Shown here: positions 51,643 to 61,078 of the stretch, one piece after another
How positions within the stretch are numbered: position 1 is the stretch's first letter
How the letters are laid out: each line of letters starts with the position of its first letter
Assembly: GCA_947624325.1 (NCBI GenBank)
Contig: CANQJT010000004.1
Location: 62,001-126,000, forward strand
DNA length: 64,000 bases
DNA from: Candidatus Gastranaerophilales bacterium
GTDB lineage: Bacteria; Cyanobacteriota; Vampirovibrionia; Gastranaerophilales; Gastranaerophilaceae
Direction of reading: 5' to 3'
Notes under the pieces: model-generated
What the model was told of the DNA's origin: nothing
What the model saw: only the letters and a program-made list of their open reading frames with translations
Database searches by the model: none
Translations under genes and position numbers: made by a program

Positions 51643-54600
51643 ATGCATGTAAATAAAAATTTTATAAAAATATTTTCCAAATATTTAATAGTTATTGCAA
51701 TACTTGAAGGATTGTATCTTTATGCATTTCCTTTCACACTTAATAAAATTGCCGATAAACAATATATTAAAAATTTAATATCTAAAAAGACTAATATTTC
51801 CATAAATTATGATAAATTAACTTTTAAAACACATATTATCCCTGCAATAAGTGTTAATGTTCTAAATCTTGATATAAAAAATAAAAATACAAATGAAGAT
51901 TTTATTAACAGTAAAAACCTGAATTTAAAAATAAATTTATTGCCGATTTTTCTTAAAAATTTAAATTTAAAAGAAATTAATTCCGCTGACTTAAATATTA
52001 ATCTTATAAAAGATAAAGACGGAAACTTTAATTTTCAGAAATTAATTAATTCAAAAGGGAAAAATAAATTTAAAACTTCATTAAAGGGAGCCAAAATAAA
52101 TGTTTATAATTACTGCGTTAATTTGCAGGATGAAAACTTATTAAAAAATATAGAATTTTCCGGCAAAGATATCGATATTAAAATTAATGCACCGAAAAAT
52201 AAAATAAGTGTAAAATTAGACGGGAAAATCAATTCAAATAATGATAACATAGGCGAACTCGATATTGACTTTAATTCTCAATACCCTATAACAAAAAATA
52301 TTGATAAAGACTTAATTTCGGGTCATTTTATTGCTTATAATATTAATTTAAAAGATTTAGAACCTTTTATTAAAATATATGCGGATAAAAATTTGACAAA
52401 CCTTGAGGGTTTTATAGAATATTTACAAATATCTTCAGATATTAACCGAAATAATGCCAATCAAGTTGTTTTAAATACTTCATTTAAAGATATTGTATAT
52501 TCAAGAAGCAATTGGAAAAACAGTGTAATTGCCAAAAATACTAATAAAGTTAATATTGAAGCGGAAATAAAAGATAAAGAAATTAATATTAAAAACCTTA
52601 ATTATCTGGCAGATAAAATAAATATAAAAGCAGACGGAAATATTAATTTAAAAGATACACCGGAACTTGATATTAAAGCAGAAATAAAAGATTCAAAAGC
52701 AGAAAATATCGCTTCTATTCTGCCGCCCAATTTAGCTCCGCAGTATATGACAATAGAAAAAGTTAAATCCTATGGAGTTTTTGGGGATGTTGAGGCTGAA
52801 ATTTCCGTTAAAGGTAAAATCCCTCAGCCTGATATAACAGGTTATGTAAAAGGCAGAAATGTTCATATTCTTGATAAATCAATACATAAACTGCATAAAG
52901 GAACTATTGACATTACCTTTGACAACCGTATTTTAAATATGAACATTATTGTTGATTTATTCAATAAACAAAGAGCAAATGTTAATGGTTCCATACATAT
53001 GTATAGAGACGGAATAAATCATGTAATCGTAAAAACAACAAATAATATAGATTTTCCGCTGGCACAGAAAATAATTGTACCTATCAGCAAAGTCTTTAAT
53101 TTCCAGTTAGGCCCTATTCCTGATATGACAATAACTTCAGGTAAAGGCATTATTGATATGGATATAAAAGGTTCGTTAGAACTTATAGATTTAAACGGCT
53201 ACAGCAGTTTTGATAAAGGAGAAGTTACATATAACGGATTATACGGACAGGCTAAAAATGTAAAAGGCAGGCTTGATTTTAATAAAGATGTTGTTTCATT
53301 TAAATCCGAAAAGGCATATGTTAAAAATAATCCGATTTCTGCCGAAGGGTTTGTTAAAATCAATGATAAGTTAGATTTTAATATACTTGCTCCGCAGGCT
53401 AATGTAACTGATGTAATGGAAATTATAAATAAAAGCAGTCTTTTAAAGGATGTACAAGCAGGAATTGCTGTCATAACAAAAGCTGAAGGAAATTCCAAAC
53501 TGAATATAAACATAAAAGCAGATATTGTCCCCGTACCTTTCGGACAACCCCCTCTGCCTCCCGAAGAAGCTTTTGAAAATATGAAGGTCAAAGGGTCTAT
53601 TTACCTTTTTGATGATGAATGTTTTATTGAAGGTTTTTATACCCCCATTAAAAATATTAAAGGTATAGTTGATTTTACGGAAGAAGAAGTTAAACTTAAT
53701 GACCTTACCGGGATTTCAGGCAGCTCTCCCATTAAAATATCAGGAAAAATATTGACAGATATTGAAACCAAAATTCCTGATGTTGATATTACCGTTACAA
53801 GTAAAAGTGTCAACCTTAAAGATACCGTTAAATTTTTAACCGAATCTTACCTTTACCCTAAAAATTACCCCGATATCTCACCATTATACAATATTGCATC
53901 AAAACATGACTTATATTTTAAATATAAAGCTAAATCAATAGATTTCCTTACCGATAAAGCATATGCCGAAATGAATTTTATAAAAGATGACTCGCCAAAT
54001 GCTCTAAAAGCACAATCGGGCAAAGTAATAATGGATAAATCTTCATTAAAATTAGAAAATATTATTGCTGATTTATACAATGCAAAGATTAATATTTCAG
54101 GCAATATTCAAAAGATTGATACTCTCAATCCCATTTATAACCTAAATGTTAAATCAGACAAATTCAATATAGCTAATCTTAATGACACATCTAAATTAAA
54201 AATACTTCCCGATAATTTAAAAAATATTTTAAATCAATTTAAAGATTACTCGGGATTTGCAGACATAAATTTAATCATAAACAAAAATATAATGAACGGG
54301 CAAATTAAATTTAATAACTTTAAAATAAAACATATACAAACAAATGCCCCGGTTGATTTTGATGACTTTACCGTTAAATTTAACAATAAAAAATTGTCTT
54401 TGGATAATCTTACTGCACAAATAGGCGATTCACCTTTTTATGGGAATTTAACTATATCGGATGTATTCACAAACCCGAATACGGAAGGATATTTTACTTC
54501 TAAAATTACGGATAATTTTATAAAAGAATATTTACCGAAAGCAATTTCAGAAAAAATAGGAGCAACAGGGGATATTAATTTATCTGCTAAATTTAAAGGT

Positions 54601-56148
54601 ACTCAGGACAATTTCCTTGTTACTCCAAAATTAACATTAAATATTGACTCCGACATTTCAATTGACGGTACAAATCTTGGTGAAACCACAGAAAAAAGAG
54701 AATTTGAAGGCAATATAAATATAAATAAAGATATTATAAATATAAGTAAATTTAACTATATTAAATATATAACCTCTCAAAATAATAAAACAAATCCGAT
54801 AATTTTTGCTTCGGGGAATGCGGTTTTAAAAATAAATACGGATAAAATAATAACTCCTGAAGAAATATACATAAAAACTTATAAAAATATATCGGCAAGA
54901 ATTTTAAATTTATTTTTAAAAGAACAAATATTTACCCGAGGAACAATTAATTGTGATTTAAAATATAAATTAGGAAAAATAATAGGGAATTTAGATTGTC
55001 AAAACCTTGATATACCTTTATTTGAAACACTTATTAAAAATATAAAAATAAATGCAAAAAATGAAAATATTGATTTAAATATATTCGGATTTTTAGCTGA
55101 TTCCAAAATTCACATTAACTCAATAATAGATAATAATTTGACTAAAAAGCCGAAAATAAATTCACTGAATATATATGCCGATGAATTTGATAATAATAAA
55201 TTTTTTGACAGTTTATCAAAAACTCATAAGGCAATGAATACAAATAATAATATAAAAAATATTGATTTATCGGGTTTGTCGCTTGATAAAGGACATTTAA
55301 CAGTAAAAAAAATCATAATAAAGTCATTGGAAGCAGCAAATGTTAAAAGCAATTTTTCAATAAATGATAAGGGCATTTTTTATGCAAAAGATTTGGAATT
55401 AGAAACCGGTTCAGGTAATATAACGGGCGAATTTTTATACAATCTTAATGACACAAGCTTTAACGGAAATTTTGAACTTAATAATGTTGATTCCAATTAT
55501 ATAGCAGAGACATTATTTGAAGGAAAAAATCAAATATACGGAAATGCAAACGGAAAAATAATATTAAACTCCAAAGGCAGTACAAATGAAGAAATAATTA
55601 AAAATCTGTCAGGATTTATATATTTTGAAATATTTGATGGAAGAATGCCTAAACTCGGTTCTCTTGAATACCTTTTAAGAGCAAGTAATATAATTAAAAG
55701 CGGTATTACAGGTCTAACCTTAAACAGTATTCTTGAAATTTTAAATCTGGTTAAGACAGGGTATTTTTCAAATATTAACGGAAGCTGTAAAATTGATAAC
55801 GGTATAGCCGATAATATAGAAATCTTTTCAACAGGCGAAAACCTGAGTTTGTATATCCACGGGAAATATGATTTAAGCAATTCACAAGCCGATATGGAAA
55901 TTTTAGGAAAATTATCAAAGAAAATATCAACAATATTCGGCGCACTGGGTAATACATCTTTAAACACATTCTTCAAACTAATCCCCGGTATTTCAATGCT
56001 GGATTTTGGCAGGAAAGATTTTATAGAAGATGTTGAAAAAATACCGCCGTTTACAAATGGCGACTACGAATCTCGAACGTTTCAGGCTATTATAAACGGT
56101 GATATAAACTCATCTAAATATGTACAAAGCTTTAAATGGGTAAAATAA
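51643..56148 (+). CDS. Large AsmA/YhdP/TamB-like envelope protein (1501 aa)
   Basis: One N-terminal transmembrane helix (residues 14-34) anchors a very long periplasmic chain of repeated beta strands rich in Asn, Asp, Ile and Lys. The AsmA-like start (I-x-x-K-T-N-I-S-I-N-Y-D-K-L) and the C-terminal region G-S-L-E-Y-L-L-R-A-S-N-I-I-K-S-G then G-K-Y-D-L-S-N resemble YhdP/AsmA-2 domains. Such proteins form hydrophobic grooves proposed to move phospholipid between membranes. It stands alone and ends in a strong bidirectional terminator. Start codon is uncertain, since no ribosome site is visible. Confidence 0.85.
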   Translation: MHVNKNFIKIFSKYLIVIAILEGLYLYAFPFTLNKIADKQYIKNLISKKTNISINYDKLTFKTHIIPAISVNVLNLDIKNKNTNEDFINSKNLNLKINLLPIFLKNLNLKEINSADLNINLIKDKDGNFNFQKLINSKGKNKFKTSLKGAKINVYNYCVNLQDENLLKNIEFSGKDIDIKINAPKNKISVKLDGKINSNNDNIGELDIDFNSQYPITKNIDKDLISGHFIAYNINLKDLEPFIKIYADKNLTNLEGFIEYLQISSDINRNNANQVVLNTSFKDIVYSRSNWKNSVIAKNTNKVNIEAEIKDKEINIKNLNYLADKINIKADGNINLKDTPELDIKAEIKDSKAENIASILPPNLAPQYMTIEKVKSYGVFGDVEAEISVKGKIPQPDITGYVKGRNVHILDKSIHKLHKGTIDITFDNRILNMNIIVDLFNKQRANVNGSIHMYRDGINHVIVKTTNNIDFPLAQKIIVPISKVFNFQLGPIPDMTITSGKGIIDMDIKGSLELIDLNGYSSFDKGEVTYNGLYGQAKNVKGRLDFNKDVVSFKSEKAYVKNNPISAEGFVKINDKLDFNILAPQANVTDVMEIINKSSLLKDVQAGIAVITKAEGNSKLNINIKADIVPVPFGQPPLPPEEAFENMKVKGSIYLFDDECFIEGFYTPIKNIKGIVDFTEEEVKLNDLTGISGSSPIKISGKILTDIETKIPDVDITVTSKSVNLKDTVKFLTESYLYPKNYPDISPLYNIASKHDLYFKYKAKSIDFLTDKAYAEMNFIKDDSPNALKAQSGKVIMDKSSLKLENIIADLYNAKINISGNIQKIDTLNPIYNLNVKSDKFNIANLNDTSKLKILPDNLKNILNQFKDYSGFADINLIINKNIMNGQIKFNNFKIKHIQTNAPVDFDDFTVKFNNKKLSLDNLTAQIGDSPFYGNLTISDVFTNPNTEGYFTSKITDNFIKEYLPKAISEKIGATGDINLSAKFKGTQDNFLVTPKLTLNIDSDISIDGTNLGETTEKREFEGNININKDIINISKFNYIKYITSQNNKTNPIIFASGNAVLKINTDKIITPEEIYIKTYKNISARILNLFLKEQIFTRGTINCDLKYKLGKIIGNLDCQNLDIPLFETLIKNIKINAKNENIDLNIFGFLADSKIHINSIIDNNLTKKPKINSLNIYADEFDNNKFFDSLSKTHKAMNTNNNIKNIDLSGLSLDKGHLTVKKIIIKSLEAANVKSNFSINDKGIFYAKDLELETGSGNITGEFLYNLNDTSFNGNFELNNVDSNYIAETLFEGKNQIYGNANGKIILNSKGSTNEEIIKNLSGFIYFEIFDGRMPKLGSLEYLLRASNIIKSGITGLTLNSILEILNLVKTGYFSNINGSCKIDNGIADNIEIFSTGENLSLYIHGKYDLSNSQADMEILGKLSKKISTIFGALGNTSLNTFFKLIPGISMLDFGRKDFIEDVEKIPPFTNGDYESRTFQAIINGDINSSKYVQSFKWVK

Positions 56149-56178
56149 AAAGGAGTCTTATAAATAAGACTCCTTTTT
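56147..56178. terminator. Bidirectional terminator
   Basis: A 14-base-pair stem, AAAAAGGAGTCTTA with its complement, around a four-base loop. It overlaps the stop of the AsmA-like gene and faces the convergent LTXXQ gene. Confidence 0.9.
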
Positions 56179-56190
56179 AGCTTTTTTGAA

Positions 56191-56883
56191 CTATTTTTTA
56201 TCAGGCAGAGGTTTTGGTTCAACAGGTAAACCTACAGGAGGTCTTTTAACCTCTTTTTTTGCTTTGTCCATATTTTTACGATGTTTTTCAAATTCTTTCT
56301 TTCTTTTTTCTATTTCTTTCTTTTGTTCTTTCTTAATTTTTTCAAATTCTTTCTTTTGTTTTTCAGTTAAGATAGATTCAAAATTTTTCATGTTTTCTTT
56401 TCTTAAATTATTAGCCTGAAGTTTTAAAGCATCAAGTTCTTTTAAGATTTCAGCCGTTTTTTTGGATTTTTCTTCATCAGTAAGTTTTGTAGATTCAATA
56501 ACATCTCTTATTTCTTGTTTTTTAGCTTTTATTTGTTCCATAAGAGGTTTAAGCTGTTCACGGTCTTTAATTTTGTTTTCTTCAATTTGCTTTTTTTGTT
56601 CATCAGTTAATTTAAGTCTTTTATCCATTTCAGCTTTTTTGGCTTGCATTTCAGCCTTATTAAAGTGTTTTGGCCCGTTAAATTTCATAGGATGATTTTT
56701 ATCAACTTGAGGGCCGGGGCCAAAATATCTTGCAGCAGGCGGAACTTCACCAACATAATGATGCGCCATTGGTTTTTGAATTGCATAATCATTCGTTTTA
56801 GGTGCATTGCCTTCATCAGCCATTACGGCATTCATTCCCATTACTGCCGAAACTAACATTAAAGAAATAAATAATTTTTTCAT
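56191..56883 (-). CDS. Periplasmic LTXXQ (Spy/CpxP-like) protein with Pro-rich tail
   Basis: Starts at ATG 56883 (AGGAG five bases upstream), giving a clean signal peptide ending near V-M-A-D. The mature protein has L-T-D-E-Q-K-K-Q-I and I-L-T-E-K-Q-K-K-E-F, the paired LTxxQ motifs of Spy/CpxP/CnrX proteins, in a long charged helical body. A His/Pro-rich stretch precedes them (residues 35-65) and P-P-V-G-L-P-V-E-P-K-P ends it. It follows the ECF sigma gene, whose stop overlaps its ribosome-site region, so it is a likely target of that sigma. Confidence 0.85.
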   Translation of the reverse strand: MKKLFISLMLVSAVMGMNAVMADEGNAPKTNDYAIQKPMAHHYVGEVPPAARYFGPGPQVDKNHPMKFNGPKHFNKAEMQAKKAEMDKRLKLTDEQKKQIEENKIKDREQLKPLMEQIKAKKQEIRDVIESTKLTDEEKSKKTAEILKELDALKLQANNLRKENMKNFESILTEKQKKEFEKIKKEQKKEIEKRKKEFEKHRKNMDKAKKEVKRPPVGLPVEPKPLPDKK

Positions 56884-56894
56884 ACTATCTCCTT

Positions 56895-57386
56895 TCAAAT
56901 TAAATCTTTTAAAGTTATACTAAGTTCTTTTCTTGCATTAAATAATCTTGATCTTACAGTCCCAACGGGACAATTTAATTTTTTTGAAATTTCCTCATAA
57001 TTCATATTCATCATTTCGTACATTACAATTACTTCCCGAAACTTTGGTTTTAACTTTTCTACAGCCTCTACAACCGTTTTTTGTCTCTGTTTTTTTATAA
57101 ATTCATTTTCTATATTAGCATTTTCATCTTGTAACTTAATTAAAGTTTCATCATCTGTTATTATATTTTGATTATTTTTAAAATATGAAGATTTCATATA
57201 ATCACGGCATATATTAGCAGTTACGGTATTTATCCAGCTTTTAAATTTACCTTGTTCTTTATATTTATCCAAATTTTTCCAGGTTTTTATATAAACTTCC
57301 TGCTCAATATCTTCATTATAAGAACCTGTCATATTAGATATTATTTTTCTTATATTATTTTTATATTGTTGTATTAATGATTTCAA
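56895..57386 (-). CDS. ECF-type RNA polymerase sigma factor
   Basis: A 163-residue sigma-70 of the ECF class: region 2 with N-E-D-I-E-Q-E-V-Y-I-K-T-W, and region 4 with M-N-M-N-Y-E-E-I-S-K-K-L-N-C-P-V-G-T-V-R-S then R-L-F-N-A-R. The start is TTG, with AAGGA seven bases upstream. It lies 14 bases after a zinc-finger anti-sigma gene and just before an LTXXQ gene, which suggests an envelope- or metal-stress circuit like CnrYXH. Confidence 0.92.
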   Translation of the reverse strand: MKSLIQQYKNNIRKIISNMTGSYNEDIEQEVYIKTWKNLDKYKEQGKFKSWINTVTANICRDYMKSSYFKNNQNIITDDETLIKLQDENANIENEFIKKQRQKTVVEAVEKLKPKFREVIVMYEMMNMNYEEISKKLNCPVGTVRSRLFNARKELSITLKDLI

Positions 57387-57400
57387 ATTTTATCCTTCAC

Positions 57401-57757
57401 TTATAAATCGAGAAATCCGTAATCATCTGTAGGAAGCCCGATAGAACTTATATATGATTCGTCATTCCACGCATTTTGATATAGATTATTATTATAAAGA
57501 TTATAGCCTATGTAAGAACCTGTAATTCCCAGAATTAAAAGCATACAACAGGCTGTTTTTTTCAAAGCCGATATTTTCTTTTCTTTTTGCTTTTTTAAAT
57601 ACAAAGGTGCCGCTTCTTTTAAAAGAGCCGATATTTTTATATATTTATCATGCTCATTTTTACAATCAGGGCACTCTTTTATATGTTCATTTAGGGCATC
57701 ATCACCATGAAAAATAAACAAAGCCTCGTATTTATTACATTTTTTACTTTCGTCCAT
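57401..57757 (-). CDS. Zinc-finger anti-sigma factor-like membrane protein
   Basis: A 118-residue protein with H-I-K-E-C-P-D-C near residue 30, the H-x3-C-x2-C of ZAS anti-sigma domains, then a helical linker and one transmembrane helix near 70-90. The outside tail is only about 30 residues. It is placed directly before the ECF sigma gene. AGAGGATTAA precedes the ATG. Holding the sigma at the membrane is the expected role. Confidence 0.8.
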   Translation of the reverse strand: MDESKKCNKYEALFIFHGDDALNEHIKECPDCKNEHDKYIKISALLKEAAPLYLKKQKEKKISALKKTACCMLLILGITGSYIGYNLYNNNLYQNAWNDESYISSIGLPTDDYGFLDL

Positions 57758-57820
57758 TTAATCCTCTTTCACATTATCGGGACATTTTATAAAACGAGGT
57801 AACAATATAAAAAGTTCATT

Positions 57821-58321
57821 TTATTTTAAAATTAAATCATTATCAGTTATATTTAATTCATTATAGTAATCTTGAAATTTTTTCATATATCTTTGATAAG
57901 TAATTGATGGCATAAATCTGGCTAAGCTCATTAAATAAGTTATTGTTTTGGTATTTAAGTCAGCAAGTAGAAAATCTGTACTGTTATATATTTGTTTTGA
58001 CTGCATTTCCTTTTCGGAATCCGAAAAATCCGTAGAATTTTCTATAATATCTATCTTATTAATATTTTGTACTATATTATCCTTTGTAGCAATTACAGTT
58101 CTTTTATATTCACCTGATAACATTTCAAAATTGTTTAATCTGTAGCCGATAAGCTCACTTTTATTAATAAGCGATATAAAATCAAAATCCGCTAACTGAT
58201 TTAATTTTTCAACCGAATTCTGCATATCGTACTTATTTGTAACAACGGCTTTAGCATTTAATGAGATGCCGAATACAAAAATTAAAATTACAGATAAAAA
58301 TACTAAAAATTTATTTTTCAT
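57821..58321 (-). CDS. Secreted helical protein, LTXXQ locus
   Basis: A signal peptide of about 26 residues (hydrophobic core L-V-F-L-S-V-I-L-I-F, cleavage near N-A-K-A) precedes 140 mostly helical residues. A segment D-F-S-D-S-E-K-E-M-Q-S-K loosely resembles LTxxQ but is not convincing. GGCGG precedes the ATG. It lies ten bases after the next LTXXQ gene and 63 bases before the anti-sigma gene, so it probably belongs to the same envelope-stress set. Confidence 0.65.
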   Translation of the reverse strand: MKNKFLVFLSVILIFVFGISLNAKAVVTNKYDMQNSVEKLNQLADFDFISLINKSELIGYRLNNFEMLSGEYKRTVIATKDNIVQNINKIDIIENSTDFSDSEKEMQSKQIYNSTDFLLADLNTKTITYLMSLARFMPSITYQRYMKKFQDYYNELNITDNDLILK

Positions 58322-58331
58322 ATAAACCGCC

Positions 58332-58742
58332 TTATTTCTTTAAAAATTCATTAAATGCATTATCTACCTGAAGCTGCTGCATTTGATATTCTTTATATTG
58401 CTCTTCAGTTAATAAAGCATGGTACTGCTCTTCAGTTTCATTTTTCAACTGCTGCTGACGAGCTTTAATGGCAATCAAATTTCTTTCATAAGCACCTGCT
58501 AAAATAGAAATTTGATCGGCTGTTTTTTCCGTATCAGCTTTAATTTGATTTAATTTATTTGTATAATCCATGATTTTAGTTTCATTTTCATTATATTCTT
58601 TAGTATATGCCGTTTGGATTTCCGCTATTTTAGTCTTTTGTTCAGGTGTCAAATTACTAATATTTTCAATATTTATAGCATAACAAATATTTATAGAACT
58701 CAATAAGAATGACAATGCCAGAATTAAACTATATTTTTTCAT
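58332..58742 (-). CDS. Small periplasmic LTXXQ (Spy-like) protein
   Basis: A signal peptide (about 22 residues, ending C-Y-A) leads to a 114-residue helical chain with N-L-T-P-E-Q-K-T-K-I and L-L-T-E-E-Q-Y-K-E-Y, the two LTxxQ motifs of Spy/CpxP. Spy-like proteins act as ATP-independent periplasmic chaperones or sensors. GAGGAG precedes the ATG. It starts 11 bases after rsfS. Confidence 0.82.
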   Translation of the reverse strand: MKKYSLILALSFLLSSINICYAINIENISNLTPEQKTKIAEIQTAYTKEYNENETKIMDYTNKLNQIKADTEKTADQISILAGAYERNLIAIKARQQQLKNETEEQYHALLTEEQYKEYQMQQLQVDNAFNEFLKK

Positions 58743-58753
58743 ATAAAACTCCT

Positions 58754-59146
58754 CTATTTATAATCTGAAAATTCTTGAGATTTTTGTTTCCACTCATTTT
58801 CTTCCATACAAAAAGCATGATTCCAAAATCTTTCAAGCGCATAAGTTTCTCGTTCTTCACGATGAAGAATATGAACTATAACATCACCGTAATCTAGTAG
58901 GTTCCAACGATTTTTAGTATCATTTTCTTCACCGATCGGTATTCTTTCAAAAAAATCTTTTACCTTTTCTCTGACACTTCCGGTCAATGCTTTAACATGA
59001 GTGGGAGAGTCGGATGAGCAAATAACAAAATAATCAGCCAGAACTGAAATATTTGATATATTAAGTATTTTAATATCTTTACCTAATTTATCATCTAATA
59101 TACGAGCTATTACACTTGCAAATTTATCCGAAGAAATATCTTTCAA
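58754..59146 (-). CDS. rsfS: Ribosomal silencing factor RsfS
   Basis: Binds L14 to block subunit joining in starvation. The 130-residue chain shows the core D-I-K-I-L-N-I-S-N-I-S-V-L-A-D-Y-F-V-I-C-S and W-N-L-L-D-Y-G-D-V-I-V-H-I, matching RsfS closely. The start is a TTG with GGAG eight bases upstream; no in-frame ATG gives a full domain. It appears to head a string that runs into the LTXXQ and sigma genes. Confidence 0.93.
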   Translation of the reverse strand: MKDISSDKFASVIARILDDKLGKDIKILNISNISVLADYFVICSSDSPTHVKALTGSVREKVKDFFERIPIGEENDTKNRWNLLDYGDVIVHILHREERETYALERFWNHAFCMEENEWKQKSQEFSDYK

Positions 59147-59192
59147 TGTATAATCTCCATATCTACGGAAAAATTATAGCACATATTTAAAA

Positions 59193-60173
59193 TTAAATAT
59201 AATTTTTTAAATTTTTATTTATATTGTTATTACGGCATAATTTTTTTAGTTTGCTCATTGCTCTGTTTTCAATTTGCCTTATTCTTTCACGAGAAACTCC
59301 ATAATAACTTCCGATTTCTTCCAAAGTTTTCTTTTCGCCGTTATCATCAAGTCCATAGCGCATTATTAAAACATTTCGTTCTTTTTCACTTAAATGGTTA
59401 AGCATCTTTTTTATATCGCAAAAAAGATTATCTTGTGTAACTTTAGAATCAGGGGATAAAGTAGACTCATCTACAATAAAATCAGATAATTTGGTATTTT
59501 CATCCTTTTGATTTGCAGGTGATTCCATACTTATAGTACCTTGAGCAGACTCAATTAAAGCGGAAAGCTTAGAAACAGGCATCCCGATTTTATATGCAAT
59601 TTCCTCTTTAGTAGGAGCAATACCGTTTTCTATGGTTAAATCCATGGAAATTTTTTTAATTTTACTTAATGTTTCAATCATATGAACGGGAAGGCGTATT
59701 AAACGGGATTTATCTGCAATTGCTCTTGTTATAGCCTGCTGAATCCACCAGGTTGCATATGTTGAAAATTTATAGCCTTTGGAATAATCAAATTTTTCGG
59801 CAGCTCTCATTAAGCCCATGTTCCCTTCTTGAATTAAATCAAGGAAAGATAACCCTCTGCCTATATATTTTTTGGCGATACTTACAACGAGTCTTAAATT
59901 TGCATTAACAAGAATTTTTTTTGCATTTTCGGAATTTTTTTCTTTAATTTCCTTAGCAATTTCAAGTTCCTGTTCAGGATTTAAAAGTTTAATTTTACCT
60001 ATCTGCTGCAAATAAATTTTAACCGAATCATCCGCAATGGCACTATTTTGAGTTTCCGGAAGTTTAGGTTCTTCTACGGCAGTTAAAATATCTTCATCAT
60101 CCAAATTTATTTCAAAATCATTATTCTGTATATCTTCTTCATTAAAAGAAAATTTATCCTGACTATCAGACAT
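59193..60173 (-). CDS. RNA polymerase sigma-70 factor, RpoD/group 2 type
   Basis: A 326-residue sigma with region 1.2 ([16 protein letters not shown]) and region 2 ([12 protein letters not shown], then [13 protein letters not shown]). Region 3 follows, and region 4 ends R-E-R-I-R-Q-I-E. There is no long region 1.1, as is usual for cyanobacteria-type primary and group 2 factors. GGAGG precedes the ATG. Whether it is the housekeeping sigma cannot be decided from this window. Confidence 0.93.
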   Translation of the reverse strand: MSDSQDKFSFNEEDIQNNDFEINLDDEDILTAVEEPKLPETQNSAIADDSVKIYLQQIGKIKLLNPEQELEIAKEIKEKNSENAKKILVNANLRLVVSIAKKYIGRGLSFLDLIQEGNMGLMRAAEKFDYSKGYKFSTYATWWIQQAITRAIADKSRLIRLPVHMIETLSKIKKISMDLTIENGIAPTKEEIAYKIGMPVSKLSALIESAQGTISMESPANQKDENTKLSDFIVDESTLSPDSKVTQDNLFCDIKKMLNHLSEKERNVLIMRYGLDDNGEKKTLEEIGSYYGVSRERIRQIENRAMSKLKKLCRNNNINKNLKNYI

Positions 60174-60193
60174 TGAGCCTCCAATAAAAATTA

Positions 60194-60949
60194 TTATACA
60201 CTAATCCCCGATTTTTGTATTGTTTGTTTCACTGATTCGTAAATCACAATACCGGCGGCATTTGCAACATTTAAAGAATCAAAATCCTTTAAAATAGGAA
60301 TTTTAACTTTAAAATCCGAATTTTTTAATATTGCAGATGAAACCCCTGTATTTTCGGAGCCCATAACTATTGCAAAATTCATATCACAATAATTAATATC
60401 ATAGTAATTATCTTTAGCATGAATATCCGTTGCAATTATCCAAAAGTCGCTATCTTTTAGTCTATTAATTGCAGAAGAAAGACTATTAACCATAATTAAA
60501 TCTATATGGTTAACTGCTCCTGCGGATGATTTTTCAACAGTGGCATTAATAACAGCATTTCTTCTTGAAGGGAAAATTATTCCGTCAAACCCGGCACAAA
60601 CGGCAGTTCTTATTATTGAACCAAAATTATGAGGATCTTCTATTCCATCTAAAATAATAACTTTTTTATACCCGTTCTTTGGTTTTTCCAAAAAATCATT
60701 TAAATCAACATAATTAACAGGTGAAACATATGCAATTACTCCTTGATGAGTTTCACAATTAAATTGGTTAAACTTTTCCTTAGGCTGAAATTGATAAATA
60801 ATTGAACGGCTTTTTGCCATTTCAATAATCTGATTTATTTTAGGATTAGAATGTAATCCTTTCATTAATATAATTTTAGTAATATTTCGTGAACCTTCTT
60901 TTAAAAGTTCTATTACATTATTTCTTCCAAATACATAGTTTTCCATCAT
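60194..60949 (-). CDS. rlmB: 23S rRNA 2'-O-methyltransferase RlmB-like (TrmH/SpoU family)
   Basis: Contains the SpoU substrate-binding N-terminus (N-Y-V-F-G-R-N-N-V) and the knotted methyltransferase domain. The three motifs are present: [20 protein letters not shown] and [10 protein letters not shown] choose the ATG at 60949 after GGCGG over an earlier frame start; Met 60946 is also possible. The modified position (G2251-type) is inferred from family. It ends 20 bases before the sigma gene start. Confidence 0.87.
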   Translation of the reverse strand: MMENYVFGRNNVIELLKEGSRNITKIILMKGLHSNPKINQIIEMAKSRSIIYQFQPKEKFNQFNCETHQGVIAYVSPVNYVDLNDFLEKPKNGYKKVIILDGIEDPHNFGSIIRTAVCAGFDGIIFPSRRNAVINATVEKSSAGAVNHIDLIMVNSLSSAINRLKDSDFWIIATDIHAKDNYYDINYCDMNFAIVMGSENTGVSSAILKNSDFKVKIPILKDFDSLNVANAAGIVIYESVKQTIQKSGISV

Positions 60950-61078
60950 TCCGCCATTTTCTAATTTATTATACATTAAATGATATAGTAAATTATACAA
61001 AAATAATTAATAAATTTGTTGCCAAAAAAACAATAATAAAATATTATAATTATATTATAAAGTGAAAATAGGTTTATT

